DNA of 64,000 nucleotides from JAKACA01 sp963769255 (GTDB taxonomy: Bacteria; Actinomycetota; Acidimicrobiia; Acidimicrobiales; Bog-793), in the NCBI GenBank assembly GCA_963769255.1, contig CAVYKV010000002.1, forward strand, positions 1-64,000, in the 5' to 3' direction. The position numbers and the translations under genes were made by a program. Positions 18,477 to 26,650 of this stretch are shown here, one piece after another; the stretch's first letter is position 1; each line of letters begins with the position of its first letter. The notes under the pieces were generated by a model. It made no database searches and was not told the DNA's origin. It was given only the letters and a program-made list of their open reading frames with translations.

Positions 18477-18755
18477 TCACTCGCCGGAGCGCTCCTCGAC
18501 GAGGTCGGCGAAGTGGCGCACGAGTCGCGACTTGCGCCGGGCGGCCTGGTTCGGGTGGATGATCCCCTTGGCGGCGGCCTTGTCGATCCGCTTCACGGCC
18601 AACCGCAGGCGCTCGCCCATGTCGTCGGCACCCATCTCGGCGGCGCGCAGCGCGCTCTTCGTGCGCGTCTTCAGCTCGGAGCGGGCAGCCTTGTTGCGCT
18701 CGTTGCGGAGCTTGTTCTGGCGGTTCCGCTTGATCTGACTCTTGATGTTGGCCAT
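18477..18755 (-). CDS. rpsT: 30S ribosomal protein S20
   Basis: 92 residues, MANIKSQIKRNRQN start, Lys/Arg-rich helical bundle, with the conserved KAAAKGIIHPNQAARRKSRL. S20 binds 16S rRNA helices early in 30S assembly. The ATG has a good ribosome site (GAGGAAG on the minus strand). It is divergent from lepA across 140 bp, the usual actinobacterial arrangement. Confidence 0.97.
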   Translation of the reverse strand: MANIKSQIKRNRQNKLRNERNKAARSELKTRTKSALRAAEMGADDMGERLRLAVKRIDKAAAKGIIHPNQAARRKSRLVRHFADLVEERSGE

Positions 18756-18895
18756 GTCTTCCTCGGACGCGAATGGCTGCCCGGCGGGCGGCGCACTCCC
18801 TCGCTGGGCGTCGATGCTACCAGCGGGCCATCGGCCCCCGTCCCCCCGGGGTGACCGGAACGGGCCGGCCGAGGTGGCACGATGAATGGCTCGCC

Positions 18896-20683
18896 ATGAT
18901 CCCGATCGACCGCATCCGCAACTTCTCCATCATCAGCCACGTCGACCACGGCAAGTCCACGCTCTCGGACCGCATCCTCGAGCTGACGGGCGCCGTCGAC
19001 GCCCGCGAGATGCGCGAGCAGTTCCTCGATTCCATGGACATCGAGCGGGAGCGGGGCATCACGATCAAGGCGCAGAACGTGCGGGTGCACTGGCGCGACC
19101 ACATCCTTCACCTCATCGACACGCCCGGCCACGTCGACTTCGGTTACGAGGTGAGCCGCTCGCTCGCCGCCTGCGAAGGCGTCGTGCTCCTCGTCGACGC
19201 CTCGCAGGGCATCGAGGCCCAGACCCTCGCCAACTGCTACCTCGCCATCGAGCACGACCTCGAGATCGTGCCCGTCCTCAACAAGATCGACCTGCCGGCC
19301 GCCGACCCCGACCGCTACGCCGGCGAGATCGAGACCGTCCTCGGCCTGCCGGCCGAATCCGTGCTGCGCATCTCCGCCAAGACGGGCGAAGGCGTGGCCG
19401 CCCTGCTCGACGCCGTCATCGCCCGCATCCCCGCTCCGGTCGGCCGTGCCGAGGAGGTGCTGCGGGCGCTCGTCTTCGACTCGCTCTACGACCAGTACCG
19501 GGGCGTCGTGAGCGCACTTCGCGTCTTCGACGGCACGCTCCGCTCCGGCTCGAGGATCCGGCTGTTCCATGCCCGCACGACCCACGACGTGGAAGAGGTG
19601 GGCATCCGTACCCCCCACAACGAGCCGGTGGCCGAGCTCGGACCGGGCGAGGTCGGCTACCTCATCGCCGGGATCAAGACCGTCTCGGAGGCCCGCGTGG
19701 GCGAGACGGTGACCGACGCCGCCCACCCGACGGCCACGGCGCTCGAGGGCTACCGCGACCCGAAACCCATGGTCTTCTGCGGCCTCTATCCCGTCGACGG
19801 CGACGAGCTGCCGGAGCTACGCGACGCCCTCGAGAAGCTCAAGCTCTCCGACGGCTCCATCACCTTCGAGCCGGAGACGTCGGCGGCGCTCGGCTTCGGG
19901 TTCCGCTGCGGGTTCCTCGGGCTCCTCCACATGGACATCGCCCGCGAGCGCCTCGAGCGCGAGTTCGACCTCTCCCTCATCGCCACGGCGCCCTCGGTCG
20001 CCTACCTCGCCAACCTCACCAATGGCCAGACGATCGAGGTGGACAACCCCTCCGTCATGCCGGAACCGCAGTACGTCGAGTCCATCGCCGAGCCCATGCT
20101 GCGACTCACGATCATCACGCCGGCGGACTACACGGGCACGGTCATGGACCTCTGCCAGACGCGGCGAGGCAGCCTCGTGAAGATGCAGTACCTCTCGCCC
20201 GAGCGGCTCGAGCTCGTCTACCGCGTCCCGCTCTCGGAGGTCGTCGTCGACTTCTTCGACCAGTTGAAGAGCCGGACGAAGGGCTACGCCAGCCTCGACT
20301 ACGAGCCTGACGGCTACGAGGTCGAGAACCTCCAGAAGGTGGACATCGTCTTGAACGGCGCACCCGTCGACGCCTTCAGCGCCATCGTGCACAAGGACAA
20401 GGCGCAGGAGTACGGCCGCAAGATGACGGCCAAGCTGCGCCAGCTCATCCCCCGCCAGCTCTTCGACGTGCCCATCCAGGCCGCCATCGGCGGGCGCATC
20501 ATCGCCCGCGAGACGGTGAAGGCAAAACGCAAGGACGTTCTCGCCAAGTGCTACGGGGGCGACATCACCCGAAAGCGCAAGCTCCTCGAGAAGCAGCGGG
20601 AGGGCAAGAAGCGGATGAAGACGATCGGCCGCGTCGAGATCCCGCAGGAGGCGTTCATCGCCGCCTTGCGGCTCGAGGACTGA
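18896..20683 (+). CDS. lepA: Elongation factor 4 (LepA)
   Basis: 595 residues. The start is set at ATG 18896 (MIPIDRIRNFSIISH) because LepA proteins begin just before this GTPase region; the frame extends upstream without similarity. G-motifs are visible: SHVDHGKST (P-loop), DTPGHVDFGYEV and NKIDLPAADP. The LepA-specific C-terminal domain contains KRKDVLAKCYGGDITRKRKL. EF4 back-translocates or remodels stalled ribosomes. It heads the lepA-hrcA-dnaJ-rsmE block. Confidence 0.97.
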   Translation: MIPIDRIRNFSIISHVDHGKSTLSDRILELTGAVDAREMREQFLDSMDIERERGITIKAQNVRVHWRDHILHLIDTPGHVDFGYEVSRSLAACEGVVLLVDASQGIEAQTLANCYLAIEHDLEIVPVLNKIDLPAADPDRYAGEIETVLGLPAESVLRISAKTGEGVAALLDAVIARIPAPVGRAEEVLRALVFDSLYDQYRGVVSALRVFDGTLRSGSRIRLFHARTTHDVEEVGIRTPHNEPVAELGPGEVGYLIAGIKTVSEARVGETVTDAAHPTATALEGYRDPKPMVFCGLYPVDGDELPELRDALEKLKLSDGSITFEPETSAALGFGFRCGFLGLLHMDIARERLEREFDLSLIATAPSVAYLANLTNGQTIEVDNPSVMPEPQYVESIAEPMLRLTIITPADYTGTVMDLCQTRRGSLVKMQYLSPERLELVYRVPLSEVVVDFFDQLKSRTKGYASLDYEPDGYEVENLQKVDIVLNGAPVDAFSAIVHKDKAQEYGRKMTAKLRQLIPRQLFDVPIQAAIGGRIIARETVKAKRKDVLAKCYGGDITRKRKLLEKQREGKKRMKTIGRVEIPQEAFIAALRLED

Positions 20684-20733
20684 CCTCACGGGCGCCCGGG
20701 CGCCTCCAGCCCTGCTCAAGCAAGATCCGCAGG

Positions 20734-20739
20734 TAAAAT
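20734..20739 (+). promoter_or_regulatory. Candidate -10 element for hrcA, giving a nearly leaderless message
   Basis: TAAAAT (five of six to TATAAT) ends 9 bp before the hrcA GTG at 20749, so transcription would begin within a few bases of the start codon. No ribosome site is present ahead of the GTG, which is consistent with leaderless translation. No CIRCE operator (TTAGCACTC-N9-GAGTGCTAA) is recognisable in the gap. Confidence 0.4.
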
Positions 20740-20748
20740 GCTGGCATT

Positions 20749-21792
20749 GTGAGCGAGGCACCCGGCACGAAGGAGCTCGACGAACGGAAGTCCGCCATCT
20801 TGCGGACGGTCGTGACGGACTACGTCGAGACGGCGCAGCCCGTCGGCTCCTCCCAGGTGGCGGCGAACCCGGCCCTCGACGTCTCGCCGGCGACCATCCG
20901 ATCGGACATGGCGGCACTAGAGCGGGACGGTTACCTCACCCACCCCCACACGAGCGCCGGCCGCGTCCCCACGGACAAGGGGTACCGCTTCTTCGTCGAC
21001 CACCTGGCGACACCGCAGCTGCTCGGGGAGGCCAAGCAGGAGCAGGTCCAGGAGTTCTTCTCGCGCGCCCACGGTGAGCTCGAGCGAATGCTGGCCGACA
21101 CGAGCAGGCTCCTCTCCCAGCTCACCGACAGCGCCGCCATCGTCGTCGGGCCCGGCCACGAGCACCTCGTCGTGCGATCGGCCCTCCTCGTCCGCATCTC
21201 GGCCCACGGCGCCCTCCTCGTCGTCGTCCTCTCGAACGGCGTCGTCGACAAGCACACGGTCGCCGTCGATCCCGACACCCCCGATGGCGACATCGAGGCT
21301 GCCAGCAACTACCTGCAGCAACACTTCGCCGACCACGCCCTCGCCGAGCTCCTGCCGGGCGGCACCGTCCTCCCGCCGAGCGGCCGCCCCGGCATCGAGA
21401 CCCTCGTCGACGCCTGCCGCGACGTCCTCGTCGACAGCGACGACGCCGCCCAGGCGAGCGACCAGGTCTTCGTGGGGGGCGCCGCCCGCATGGCGGAGCG
21501 CTTCCAGGCGGTCGACCAGGTGCGCGCCGTCCTCAGCATCCTGGAGCAGTCCTTCGTCGTCGTCTCCCTCCTGCGCGACGTCATGGCGCACGGCCAGTCG
21601 GTGGCGATCGGCTCGGAGCACGGCTTCGCCCCCCTCGCCGAGTGCTCGCTCGTCGTGGCCCCCTACGTGGGGGAGGACGACGCCATCGGCACCATCGGTA
21701 TTCTCGGGCCCACGCGCATGGACTACCCGCAAGCTCTCGCCACCGTCGCCGTCGTCGGCCGGCGGCTGACGAGAGAGCTGCGCCGCGGGTGA
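20749..21792 (+). CDS. hrcA: Heat-inducible transcription repressor HrcA
   Basis: 347 residues, GTG start. The N-terminal winged helix has RKSAILRTVVTDYVETAQPVG split across residues 13-33, then VSPATIRSDMAALERDGYL and HTSAGRVPTDKGYRFFVD, all HrcA signatures. A GAF-like effector fold follows, ending GILGPTRMDYPQAL. HrcA represses chaperone genes by binding CIRCE elements and depends on GroEL for activity. Its gene precedes dnaJ by 55 bp, the normal actinobacterial order. Confidence 0.96.
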   Translation: MSEAPGTKELDERKSAILRTVVTDYVETAQPVGSSQVAANPALDVSPATIRSDMAALERDGYLTHPHTSAGRVPTDKGYRFFVDHLATPQLLGEAKQEQVQEFFSRAHGELERMLADTSRLLSQLTDSAAIVVGPGHEHLVVRSALLVRISAHGALLVVVLSNGVVDKHTVAVDPDTPDGDIEAASNYLQQHFADHALAELLPGGTVLPPSGRPGIETLVDACRDVLVDSDDAAQASDQVFVGGAARMAERFQAVDQVRAVLSILEQSFVVVSLLRDVMAHGQSVAIGSEHGFAPLAECSLVVAPYVGEDDAIGTIGILGPTRMDYPQALATVAVVGRRLTRELRRG

Positions 21793-21847
21793 CGGGAAGC
21801 CTCACGGGCCAGGCGGGCGTAGCCGGGAGCCCGGGCAGTTCGGACGA

Positions 21848-22984
21848 GTGACAGTGGCCACTGACTACTACGAGCTCCTCGGCGTCGGGCGTGACGCCAC
21901 CGAGGACGAGATCAAGCGTGCCTACCGCGCCCTCGCCCGGGAGCTGCATCCGGACGCCACCGGCGGCGACCTCGAGACGGACGCCCGCTTCAAGGAGGTG
22001 ACGCTCGCCTACGAGACCCTGCGCGACCCGGAGCGGCGGCGGCGCTACGACATGTTCGGCCCCGACGGCGCACGTGGCTCCGGGGCGGGGGGCGCCGGCG
22101 GCGATCCCTTCGGCTTCGGCGGCAACCTCGGCGACATCTTCGACGCCTTCTTCGGCGGCGGGGGTGGTGGCTTCGGGGGGAGCGCGAGGCCGAGCGCCCG
22201 TCGGGGAGCCGACGCCGAGATCGTCGTGGAACTGACGCTGCACGACGCCGCCTTCGGCAGCACGAAGGACATCTCCGTCGTCGGGCCGGTCGTCTGCGCC
22301 ACCTGCACGGGCACCGGGGCTCGCCCCGGCACCTCCCCGAGCACCTGCACCGAGTGCCGCGGCGCCGGCCAGGTGCAGCGCGTCCGCCAGTCGCTCCTCG
22401 GCCAGATGGTGACGGCCATGCCCTGCAACCGCTGCCAGGGGACGGGCGAGACGGTCAACTCCCCCTGCCCCGACTGCCGCGGGCAGGGGCGGCGCAACGA
22501 GACTCGCCCGCTCTCCGTCAACGTGCCGCCCGGCGTGGACGACGGCACCACCCTGCGGGTGTCCGGCGGCGGCGGTGCGGCCCTGCGCGGCGGGCCGCCG
22601 GGCGACCTCTACGTGCACCTACGTGTCGCCGCCGATCCGCGTTTCGACCGCTCCGGCAACGATCTCGTGACGACCGCCCACGTGTCGGTGGCGCAGGCGG
22701 CCCTCGGCACCACGCTCCAGGTCGAGACGCTCGACGGCACGTCCGACATCGAGGTGCCGGCCGGGACGCAGTCCGGCAAGATCGTCCGTCTCGGAGCTCT
22801 CGGCGTCCCCCGGCTTCGCTCCCGCGGACGCGGCGACCTCCTCGTCCACATCGTGGTGGACACGCCCACGAAGCTCTCCAAGGAGGAGGAGGACCTCCTC
22901 CGGCAGTTCGCCCTGTTGCGGGGCGAGCAGGTGGCGCCGCCCGAGCACGGGCTGCTCTCGCGCCTGCGCTCCCGCATCACCTGA
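21848..22984 (+). CDS. dnaJ: Chaperone DnaJ (DnaJ2 type)
   Basis: 378 residues, GTG start. The J-domain (1-70) has the HPD motif in ELHPDATGG. A Gly/Phe-rich linker with FGFGG and FGGGGGGFGG follows. The zinc domain has four C-x-x-C-x-G-x-G repeats: CATCTGTG, CTECRGAG, CNRCQGTG and CPDCRGQG. The C-terminal substrate-binding domains are complete. It stimulates DnaK ATPase and delivers unfolded clients. Linkage to hrcA rather than dnaK-grpE identifies the second actinobacterial copy. Confidence 0.97.
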   Translation: MTVATDYYELLGVGRDATEDEIKRAYRALARELHPDATGGDLETDARFKEVTLAYETLRDPERRRRYDMFGPDGARGSGAGGAGGDPFGFGGNLGDIFDAFFGGGGGGFGGSARPSARRGADAEIVVELTLHDAAFGSTKDISVVGPVVCATCTGTGARPGTSPSTCTECRGAGQVQRVRQSLLGQMVTAMPCNRCQGTGETVNSPCPDCRGQGRRNETRPLSVNVPPGVDDGTTLRVSGGGGAALRGGPPGDLYVHLRVAADPRFDRSGNDLVTTAHVSVAQAALGTTLQVETLDGTSDIEVPAGTQSGKIVRLGALGVPRLRSRGRGDLLVHIVVDTPTKLSKEEEDLLRQFALLRGEQVAPPEHGLLSRLRSRIT

Positions 22985-22992
22985 GCCGAGCC

Positions 22993-23760
22993 ATGCGCCC
23001 CGACGCCGTCGCCTCGATGCTGCGGGAGGCGAAGGCGCTCGTCTTCGTCGACGACCTGGCCGATCCGCAGCTGAGCGCCGAGGACGGCCACCACCTGGGC
23101 GCCGTCCTCCGGCTGCGCAGCGGCGAGCTCGTCGCCGCCGGCGACGGGAAGGGCGGCATCGTCGCCTGCCGGGCGGAGGCCACGTCGCCCCCGCGGCGCA
23201 GCGGTGGCCGGGACCGCGTCGAGCTGCATCTCAGGCCCTGCGCCGAGCCGGTGGCCGTGGAGAGGGTGGGGGGCGAGGTGACGGTGGGTTTCTCCCTCGC
23301 AAAGGGGGCTCGGACGGACTGGGCGGTCAGCAAGCTCACCGAGCTCGGGGTCGACCGCATCGTGCCGCTGCGCTGCGCCCGCACCGTCGTGCCGTCGGGG
23401 GATCGGCGCCCCGGCCACCTGGGGCGCCTCCGTCGCCTGGCGCGGGAAGCCGCCATGCAGTCACGCAGGCCGTTCCTGCCCGAGGTCACCGAGGTGCTTA
23501 CTCTGTCCGAGGCGGTCGGTCTGCTGGGGGACGGGCTCGCCCTCGCCGAGCCGGGCGGGGACGCCCTGACGGGTGCAACGGGGGGGCTGCTCGTCGGGCC
23601 GGAGGGGGGTTTCACGGCTGCCGAACTGGACCTCGGGCTCCCCCTCGTGGGTCTTGGGGAGACCATCTTGCGCATCGAGACGGCGGCCGTCGTGGCCGGC
23701 GCCCTCCTCGTCGCCCGCCGGGGCGGCTGGCTCGGTGAGGCCGTGCGCCCCGACTGGTGA
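22993..23760 (+). CDS. rsmE: 16S rRNA (uracil1498-N3)-methyltransferase RsmE
   Basis: 255 residues from ATG 22993, 8 bp after dnaJ. An N-terminal PUA-like barrel (HHLGAVLRLRSGE) is followed by a SPOUT knotted methyltransferase fold: KGARTDWAVSKLTELGVDRIVPL, REAAMQSRR, LLVGPEGGFTAAE and LGETILRIETAAVVAG (segments of the SAM knot). It methylates U1498 in the ribosomal decoding region. Position after dnaJ is conserved in Actinobacteria. Confidence 0.95.
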   Translation: MRPDAVASMLREAKALVFVDDLADPQLSAEDGHHLGAVLRLRSGELVAAGDGKGGIVACRAEATSPPRRSGGRDRVELHLRPCAEPVAVERVGGEVTVGFSLAKGARTDWAVSKLTELGVDRIVPLRCARTVVPSGDRRPGHLGRLRRLAREAAMQSRRPFLPEVTEVLTLSEAVGLLGDGLALAEPGGDALTGATGGLLVGPEGGFTAAELDLGLPLVGLGETILRIETAAVVAGALLVARRGGWLGEAVRPDW

Positions 23761-23786
23761 CACCCGACCGCTCAGAGTAGTAATGT
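23757..23786 (+). promoter_or_regulatory. Candidate promoter for the BldD-type regulator
   Basis: GTGACA (23757-23762, five of six to TTGACA, overlapping the rsmE stop) lies 18 bp ahead of TAATGT (23781-23786), which fits TAnnnT. The leader to GTG 23884 would be about 90 nt. It includes the palindrome AACGCGTT (23789-23796), a possible autoregulatory site, though it does not match the Streptomyces BldD box. Confidence 0.35.
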
Positions 23787-23883
23787 TGAACGCGTTACGT
23801 GGTGAACGGGGACGGACGTGCATCAACGAGGTCTTCCGCACCACCTCCGGTCGACGACCGCAGGCGGACGGGAGAGGAGAACC

Positions 23884-24486
23884 GTGACCGCTGCCAGGAA
23901 GAATGTGAAGGAGCCGCTGCGGTCCCCCGCCGGCAGGCCGGGGCTCGACCTCGGCGAGGAGGACGTCGCGCGCTACGCCCAAGCGGTCGGCCTGCGGCTC
24001 CGGGCGGTCCGCCGCCAGAAGCGACTCTCCCTGCAGGCGGTCGAGCGATCGTCCAGCGAGGAGTTCAAGGCCTCCGTCCTCGGCGCCTACGAGCGCGGCG
24101 AGCGCACGATCTCCGTCCCGCGCCTGCAGCGGCTGGCGCAGATCTACTCGGTGCCCGTCGACCAGCTGCTGCCGACGGATTTCACGCAGCCCCTCGGCCG
24201 CTCCGGCTCCACGCGGTCGGCCAGCAACGGCGACCGGGCCAACCGGAAGATCACCGTCGACCTCGTCCGGCTGAACGAGGCCACGGGGCCCGAGCGCGAC
24301 CTCTTGCGCCATTTCCTCGCCTCCGTACAGGTGCAGCGGCAGGACTTCAACGGCAAGGTCATCACGATCCGGGAGGGCGACCTGCGCGTCATGGCCTCCA
24401 TGTTCGGGCGTAGCGTGGAGGCCCTGTCCGCCCGCCTGGAGGAGCTCGGGCTCCTCCACCGCCCGAGCCCGAACGGCGTCAACTGA
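23884..24486 (+). CDS. bldD: BldD-type XRE regulator with a c-di-GMP binding motif
   Basis: 200 residues from GTG 23884, with ribosome site GGGAGAGGAG just upstream. An XRE helix-turn-helix (about 28-98; LRLRAVRRQKRLSLQAVE, VLGAYERGERTISVPRLQRL) is followed by a short linker and a BldD-like C-terminal domain. In that domain R152-x-D154, eight residues, then R163-x-x-D166 reproduces the R-x-D-X8-R-x-x-D motif with which Streptomyces BldD binds a c-di-GMP tetramer. BldD represses developmental genes when c-di-GMP dimerises it. What it controls here is unknown. The stop overlaps the probable CTG start of hemW. Confidence 0.88.
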   Translation: MTAARKNVKEPLRSPAGRPGLDLGEEDVARYAQAVGLRLRAVRRQKRLSLQAVERSSSEEFKASVLGAYERGERTISVPRLQRLAQIYSVPVDQLLPTDFTQPLGRSGSTRSASNGDRANRKITVDLVRLNEATGPERDLLRHFLASVQVQRQDFNGKVITIREGDLRVMASMFGRSVEALSARLEELGLLHRPSPNGVN

Positions 24487-25676
24487 CCGCACGCACCGCC
24501 GGGAGCCTCACCCCGAGCACGACCGAGCTCGAGCTGGCGGGGCTGCCCGCCGTCGGCCCCGGGCTCTACGTTCACATCCCCTTCTGCGCCAGCCGCTGCG
24601 ACTACTGCGCCTTCGCCACCTGGACGGATCGGCACCACCTGGCGGTCCCCTACGTCGACGCCTGCCTCAGCGAGTACGACCGGGTCGCCAAGCCTGGTAC
24701 CGGCCCTGCCGCCACGGTCTTCCTCGGCGGTGGGACGCCGAGCCAGCTCCCGCCCGGCGAGCTCGTGCGGCTGCTGAGCGGCCTCGACTGGTCGCCGGGG
24801 GCCGAGGTGACGGTCGAGGCGAACCCCGAGGACGTGACGGGGCGCTGGCTGGAGGCCTGCCTGCAAGGAGGCGTCACACGCATCTCCCTCGGCGTCCAGT
24901 CGCTCGATCCCGTCGTCCTCGCCGGGCTCGGGCGCCGGCACGACCCCGCTGCCGTGTCGGCCGCCGCCACGTCCCTCGGGGCCGCCGGCCTCGGGCGCTA
25001 CAGCGTCGACCTCATCTACGGCGGCCACGGGGAGACGGACGAGAGCTGGCTGCGGACGCTCGGCGGCGTGCTCGCCCTCGATCCCGCCCCCGGCCACGTG
25101 AGCGCCTATGCCCTCACGGTCGAGGCGGGCACGCCCCTGGCCCACGACAGAGGGCGCCATCCGGACGAGGACGCCCAGGCCACGCGCTACGAGATGGCCG
25201 ACAGCGTGCTGTCGGAGGCGGGCCTCTCCTGGTACGAGATCTCCAACTGGTCCCGTCCCGGCGAGGTGTCCCGCCACAACCTCAACTACTGGATGGAAGG
25301 CGACTACGTCGGCATCGGGTGCGCCGCCCACAGCCACCGGCAGGGCCGTCGCTGGTGGAACGTACGAACCCCCGACCGCTACATCGAGCTCGTCTCGAAG
25401 GGGGCGCCGGCCGAGGCCGTCTCCGAGTCGCTGTCGCCCGCCGAGCGGGAGCTGGAGGCGCTGGAGCTCGCCGTGCGGACCCGCCTCGGGGTGCCCCCGG
25501 GCACGCTGGCGCGCGCCCTCGAGGAGGAGCCGGCGCTCGGCGACCTCGTCTCGGCCGACGAGCGCCGCGGCAGGCTCGTGCTCACCCTGGCCGGCCGTCG
25601 CCTCGCCAACGAGGTGGCGTGCCGTCTGCGCCCAGATGGGCTGAAAGTGGGCGAGAACGCCACGCCGGCTCGCTAG
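24483..25676 (+). CDS. hemW: Radical SAM heme chaperone HemW (probable CTG start)
   Basis: 397 residues if begun at CTG 24483. The [4Fe-4S] motif C-x3-C-x-x-C (Cys35, Cys39, Cys42) occurs in HIPFCASRCDYC, followed by FLGGGTPS, SLGVQSL and DLIYGGHGET, typical of HemW. No ATG, GTG or TTG exists between the in-frame stop at 24411 and the cysteines. The first usual start (GTG 24765) would delete the active site. CTG 24483 overlaps the upstream TGA as CTGA, mimicking the ATGA/GTGA couplings of neighbouring genes; CTG 24534 and 24543 are alternatives. HemW carries heme to respiratory enzymes. Confidence 0.88.
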   Translation: MTARTAGSLTPSTTELELAGLPAVGPGLYVHIPFCASRCDYCAFATWTDRHHLAVPYVDACLSEYDRVAKPGTGPAATVFLGGGTPSQLPPGELVRLLSGLDWSPGAEVTVEANPEDVTGRWLEACLQGGVTRISLGVQSLDPVVLAGLGRRHDPAAVSAAATSLGAAGLGRYSVDLIYGGHGETDESWLRTLGGVLALDPAPGHVSAYALTVEAGTPLAHDRGRHPDEDAQATRYEMADSVLSEAGLSWYEISNWSRPGEVSRHNLNYWMEGDYVGIGCAAHSHRQGRRWWNVRTPDRYIELVSKGAPAEAVSESLSPAERELEALELAVRTRLGVPPGTLARALEEEPALGDLVSADERRGRLVLTLAGRRLANEVACRLRPDGLKVGENATPAR

Positions 25677-25685
25677 CCTGCTCAG

Positions 25686-25913
25686 GTGGCCGAACCGATC
25701 ACCTGGATGAGCACGCCGTCGGTGGCCGAGTACCTCGGCGTCAACACGCGGACCGTCTACCGCCTCATCGACGAGGGCGAGCTTCCCGCCTACAAGTTCG
25801 GGCGCGTCATCCGCCTGAAGGAGGCCGACGTCGTGGCCTTCATCGAGCGGAGCCGCATCGCCCCCGGGAGCCTCGAGCACCTCTATCCGGAGCCCGTCCG
25901 GTCGGACGGCTGA
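25686..25913 (+). CDS. Small excisionase-family helix-turn-helix protein
   Basis: 75 residues, GTG start, 9 bp after hemW. The HTH_17/MerR-like fold is clear: PSVAEYLGVNTRTVYRLIDE then GELPAYKFGRVIRLKEADV, with a short tail GSLEHLYPE. It lacks any effector domain. Small proteins of this type include phage excisionases and the developmental regulator BldC, but nothing phage-like is nearby, so a chromosomal regulatory role is more likely. TAGCCT at 25675-25680 could act as -10, making the transcript leaderless. Confidence 0.8.
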   Translation: MAEPITWMSTPSVAEYLGVNTRTVYRLIDEGELPAYKFGRVIRLKEADVVAFIERSRIAPGSLEHLYPEPVRSDG

Positions 25914-25919
25914 GCGCTC

Positions 25920-26261
25920 GTGGCCTGCCTCTTCTGCTCGATCGTGGCGGGAGACGTCCCCTCCACCGAAGTGCTCTCCACCGAGCACGCCTACGCCTTC
26001 CGGGACATCAATCCCGTGGCTCCCACCCACGTGCTCGTCGTGCCCCGCCAGCACATCACCGACGCCGCCGCCCTCGAGCCGGCCCACGCCGTGGTGCTGG
26101 CGGCCGTCTTCGCCGCCGCCAAGGAGGTGGCGGAGTCCGAAGGCCTCGGCGAGCGCGGCTACCGGCTCGTCTTCAACGTGGGCGAGGACTCCGGCAACAG
26201 CGTGCCCCATCTCCACCTCCACGTCCTCGGCGGCCGCCGGATGGCCTGGCCGCCCGGCTGA
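25920..26261 (+). CDS. HIT family nucleotide hydrolase
   Basis: 113 residues, GTG start, 6 bp after the HTH gene. Begins with CLFCSIVAGDVPST and ends with the histidine triad HLHLHVLGG; GNSVPHLHLH holds the catalytic His. This is the HINT/PKCI branch, which hydrolyses purine nucleoside phosphoramidates such as AMP-lysine. It sits just before phoH, a common actinobacterial position. Confidence 0.93.
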   Translation: MACLFCSIVAGDVPSTEVLSTEHAYAFRDINPVAPTHVLVVPRQHITDAAALEPAHAVVLAAVFAAAKEVAESEGLGERGYRLVFNVGEDSGNSVPHLHLHVLGGRRMAWPPG

Positions 26262-26331
26262 GCCACCGGAGTGCGTCCCGGGCCAACCGTCGCCCGGCTG
26301 AAGACCGGCTGGTAGCCTCGTTTCGATCAGC

Positions 26332-26650
26332 GTGCCGTCGACCCAAGCCAAGATCTTCGTCCCCGGCAACCATCTCATGGTGGGTCTGCTCGGCCAGCAG
26401 GACGAGCTCCTCCGGACCGTCGAGCGTGCCTTCGAGGGTACGACGATCCACGTGCGCGGCAACGAGATCACGGCCGACGGACCCGACGCCGAGCGCGTGG
26501 CGCGGCTCTTCGAGGAGCTCGTCACGATGCTCGAGCGGGGCCACTTCGTGGACGAGGCCAACCTCGGTCGCTCCATCGAGATGCTGAAGCAGGACGTCCG
26601 CCCCTCCGAGATCCTCACGACCGAGGTGGCGCGCTCCCCGGGGGAAACGG
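26332..26650 (+). pseudogene. phoH: PhoH N-terminal segment, out of frame with the ATPase domain
   Basis: The stretch from GTG 26332 encodes the normal N-terminal part of PhoH (FVPGNHLMVGLLGQQDELL, IHVRGNEITADG, then IEMLKQDVRPSEILTTEV). The ATPase half continues one frame over. The change lies at the five-G run 26640-26644. With one G fewer the junction would read ARSPGKRVHPKTAGQKRY, matching the family, in a 343-residue protein. In the given sequence this frame instead stays open through the phoH body by chance and joins ybeY in frame. It could be a sequencing error in a homopolymer, a real mutation, or (less likely) programmed +1 frameshifting. Confidence 0.75.

Noticed and set aside
20684..20748. 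CIRCE operator for HrcA, and the palindrome GGCGCCCGGGCGCC at 20691 as a terminator
   Set aside because: No match to TTAGCACTC-N9-GAGTGCTAA. The palindrome leaves almost no loop and has no T-run, so it is more likely a chance GC palindrome.
25686..25913. Excisionase of an integrated element
   Set aside because: The fold fits, but no integrase, attachment repeats or other phage genes occur, and the flanking hemW and HIT genes are housekeeping.
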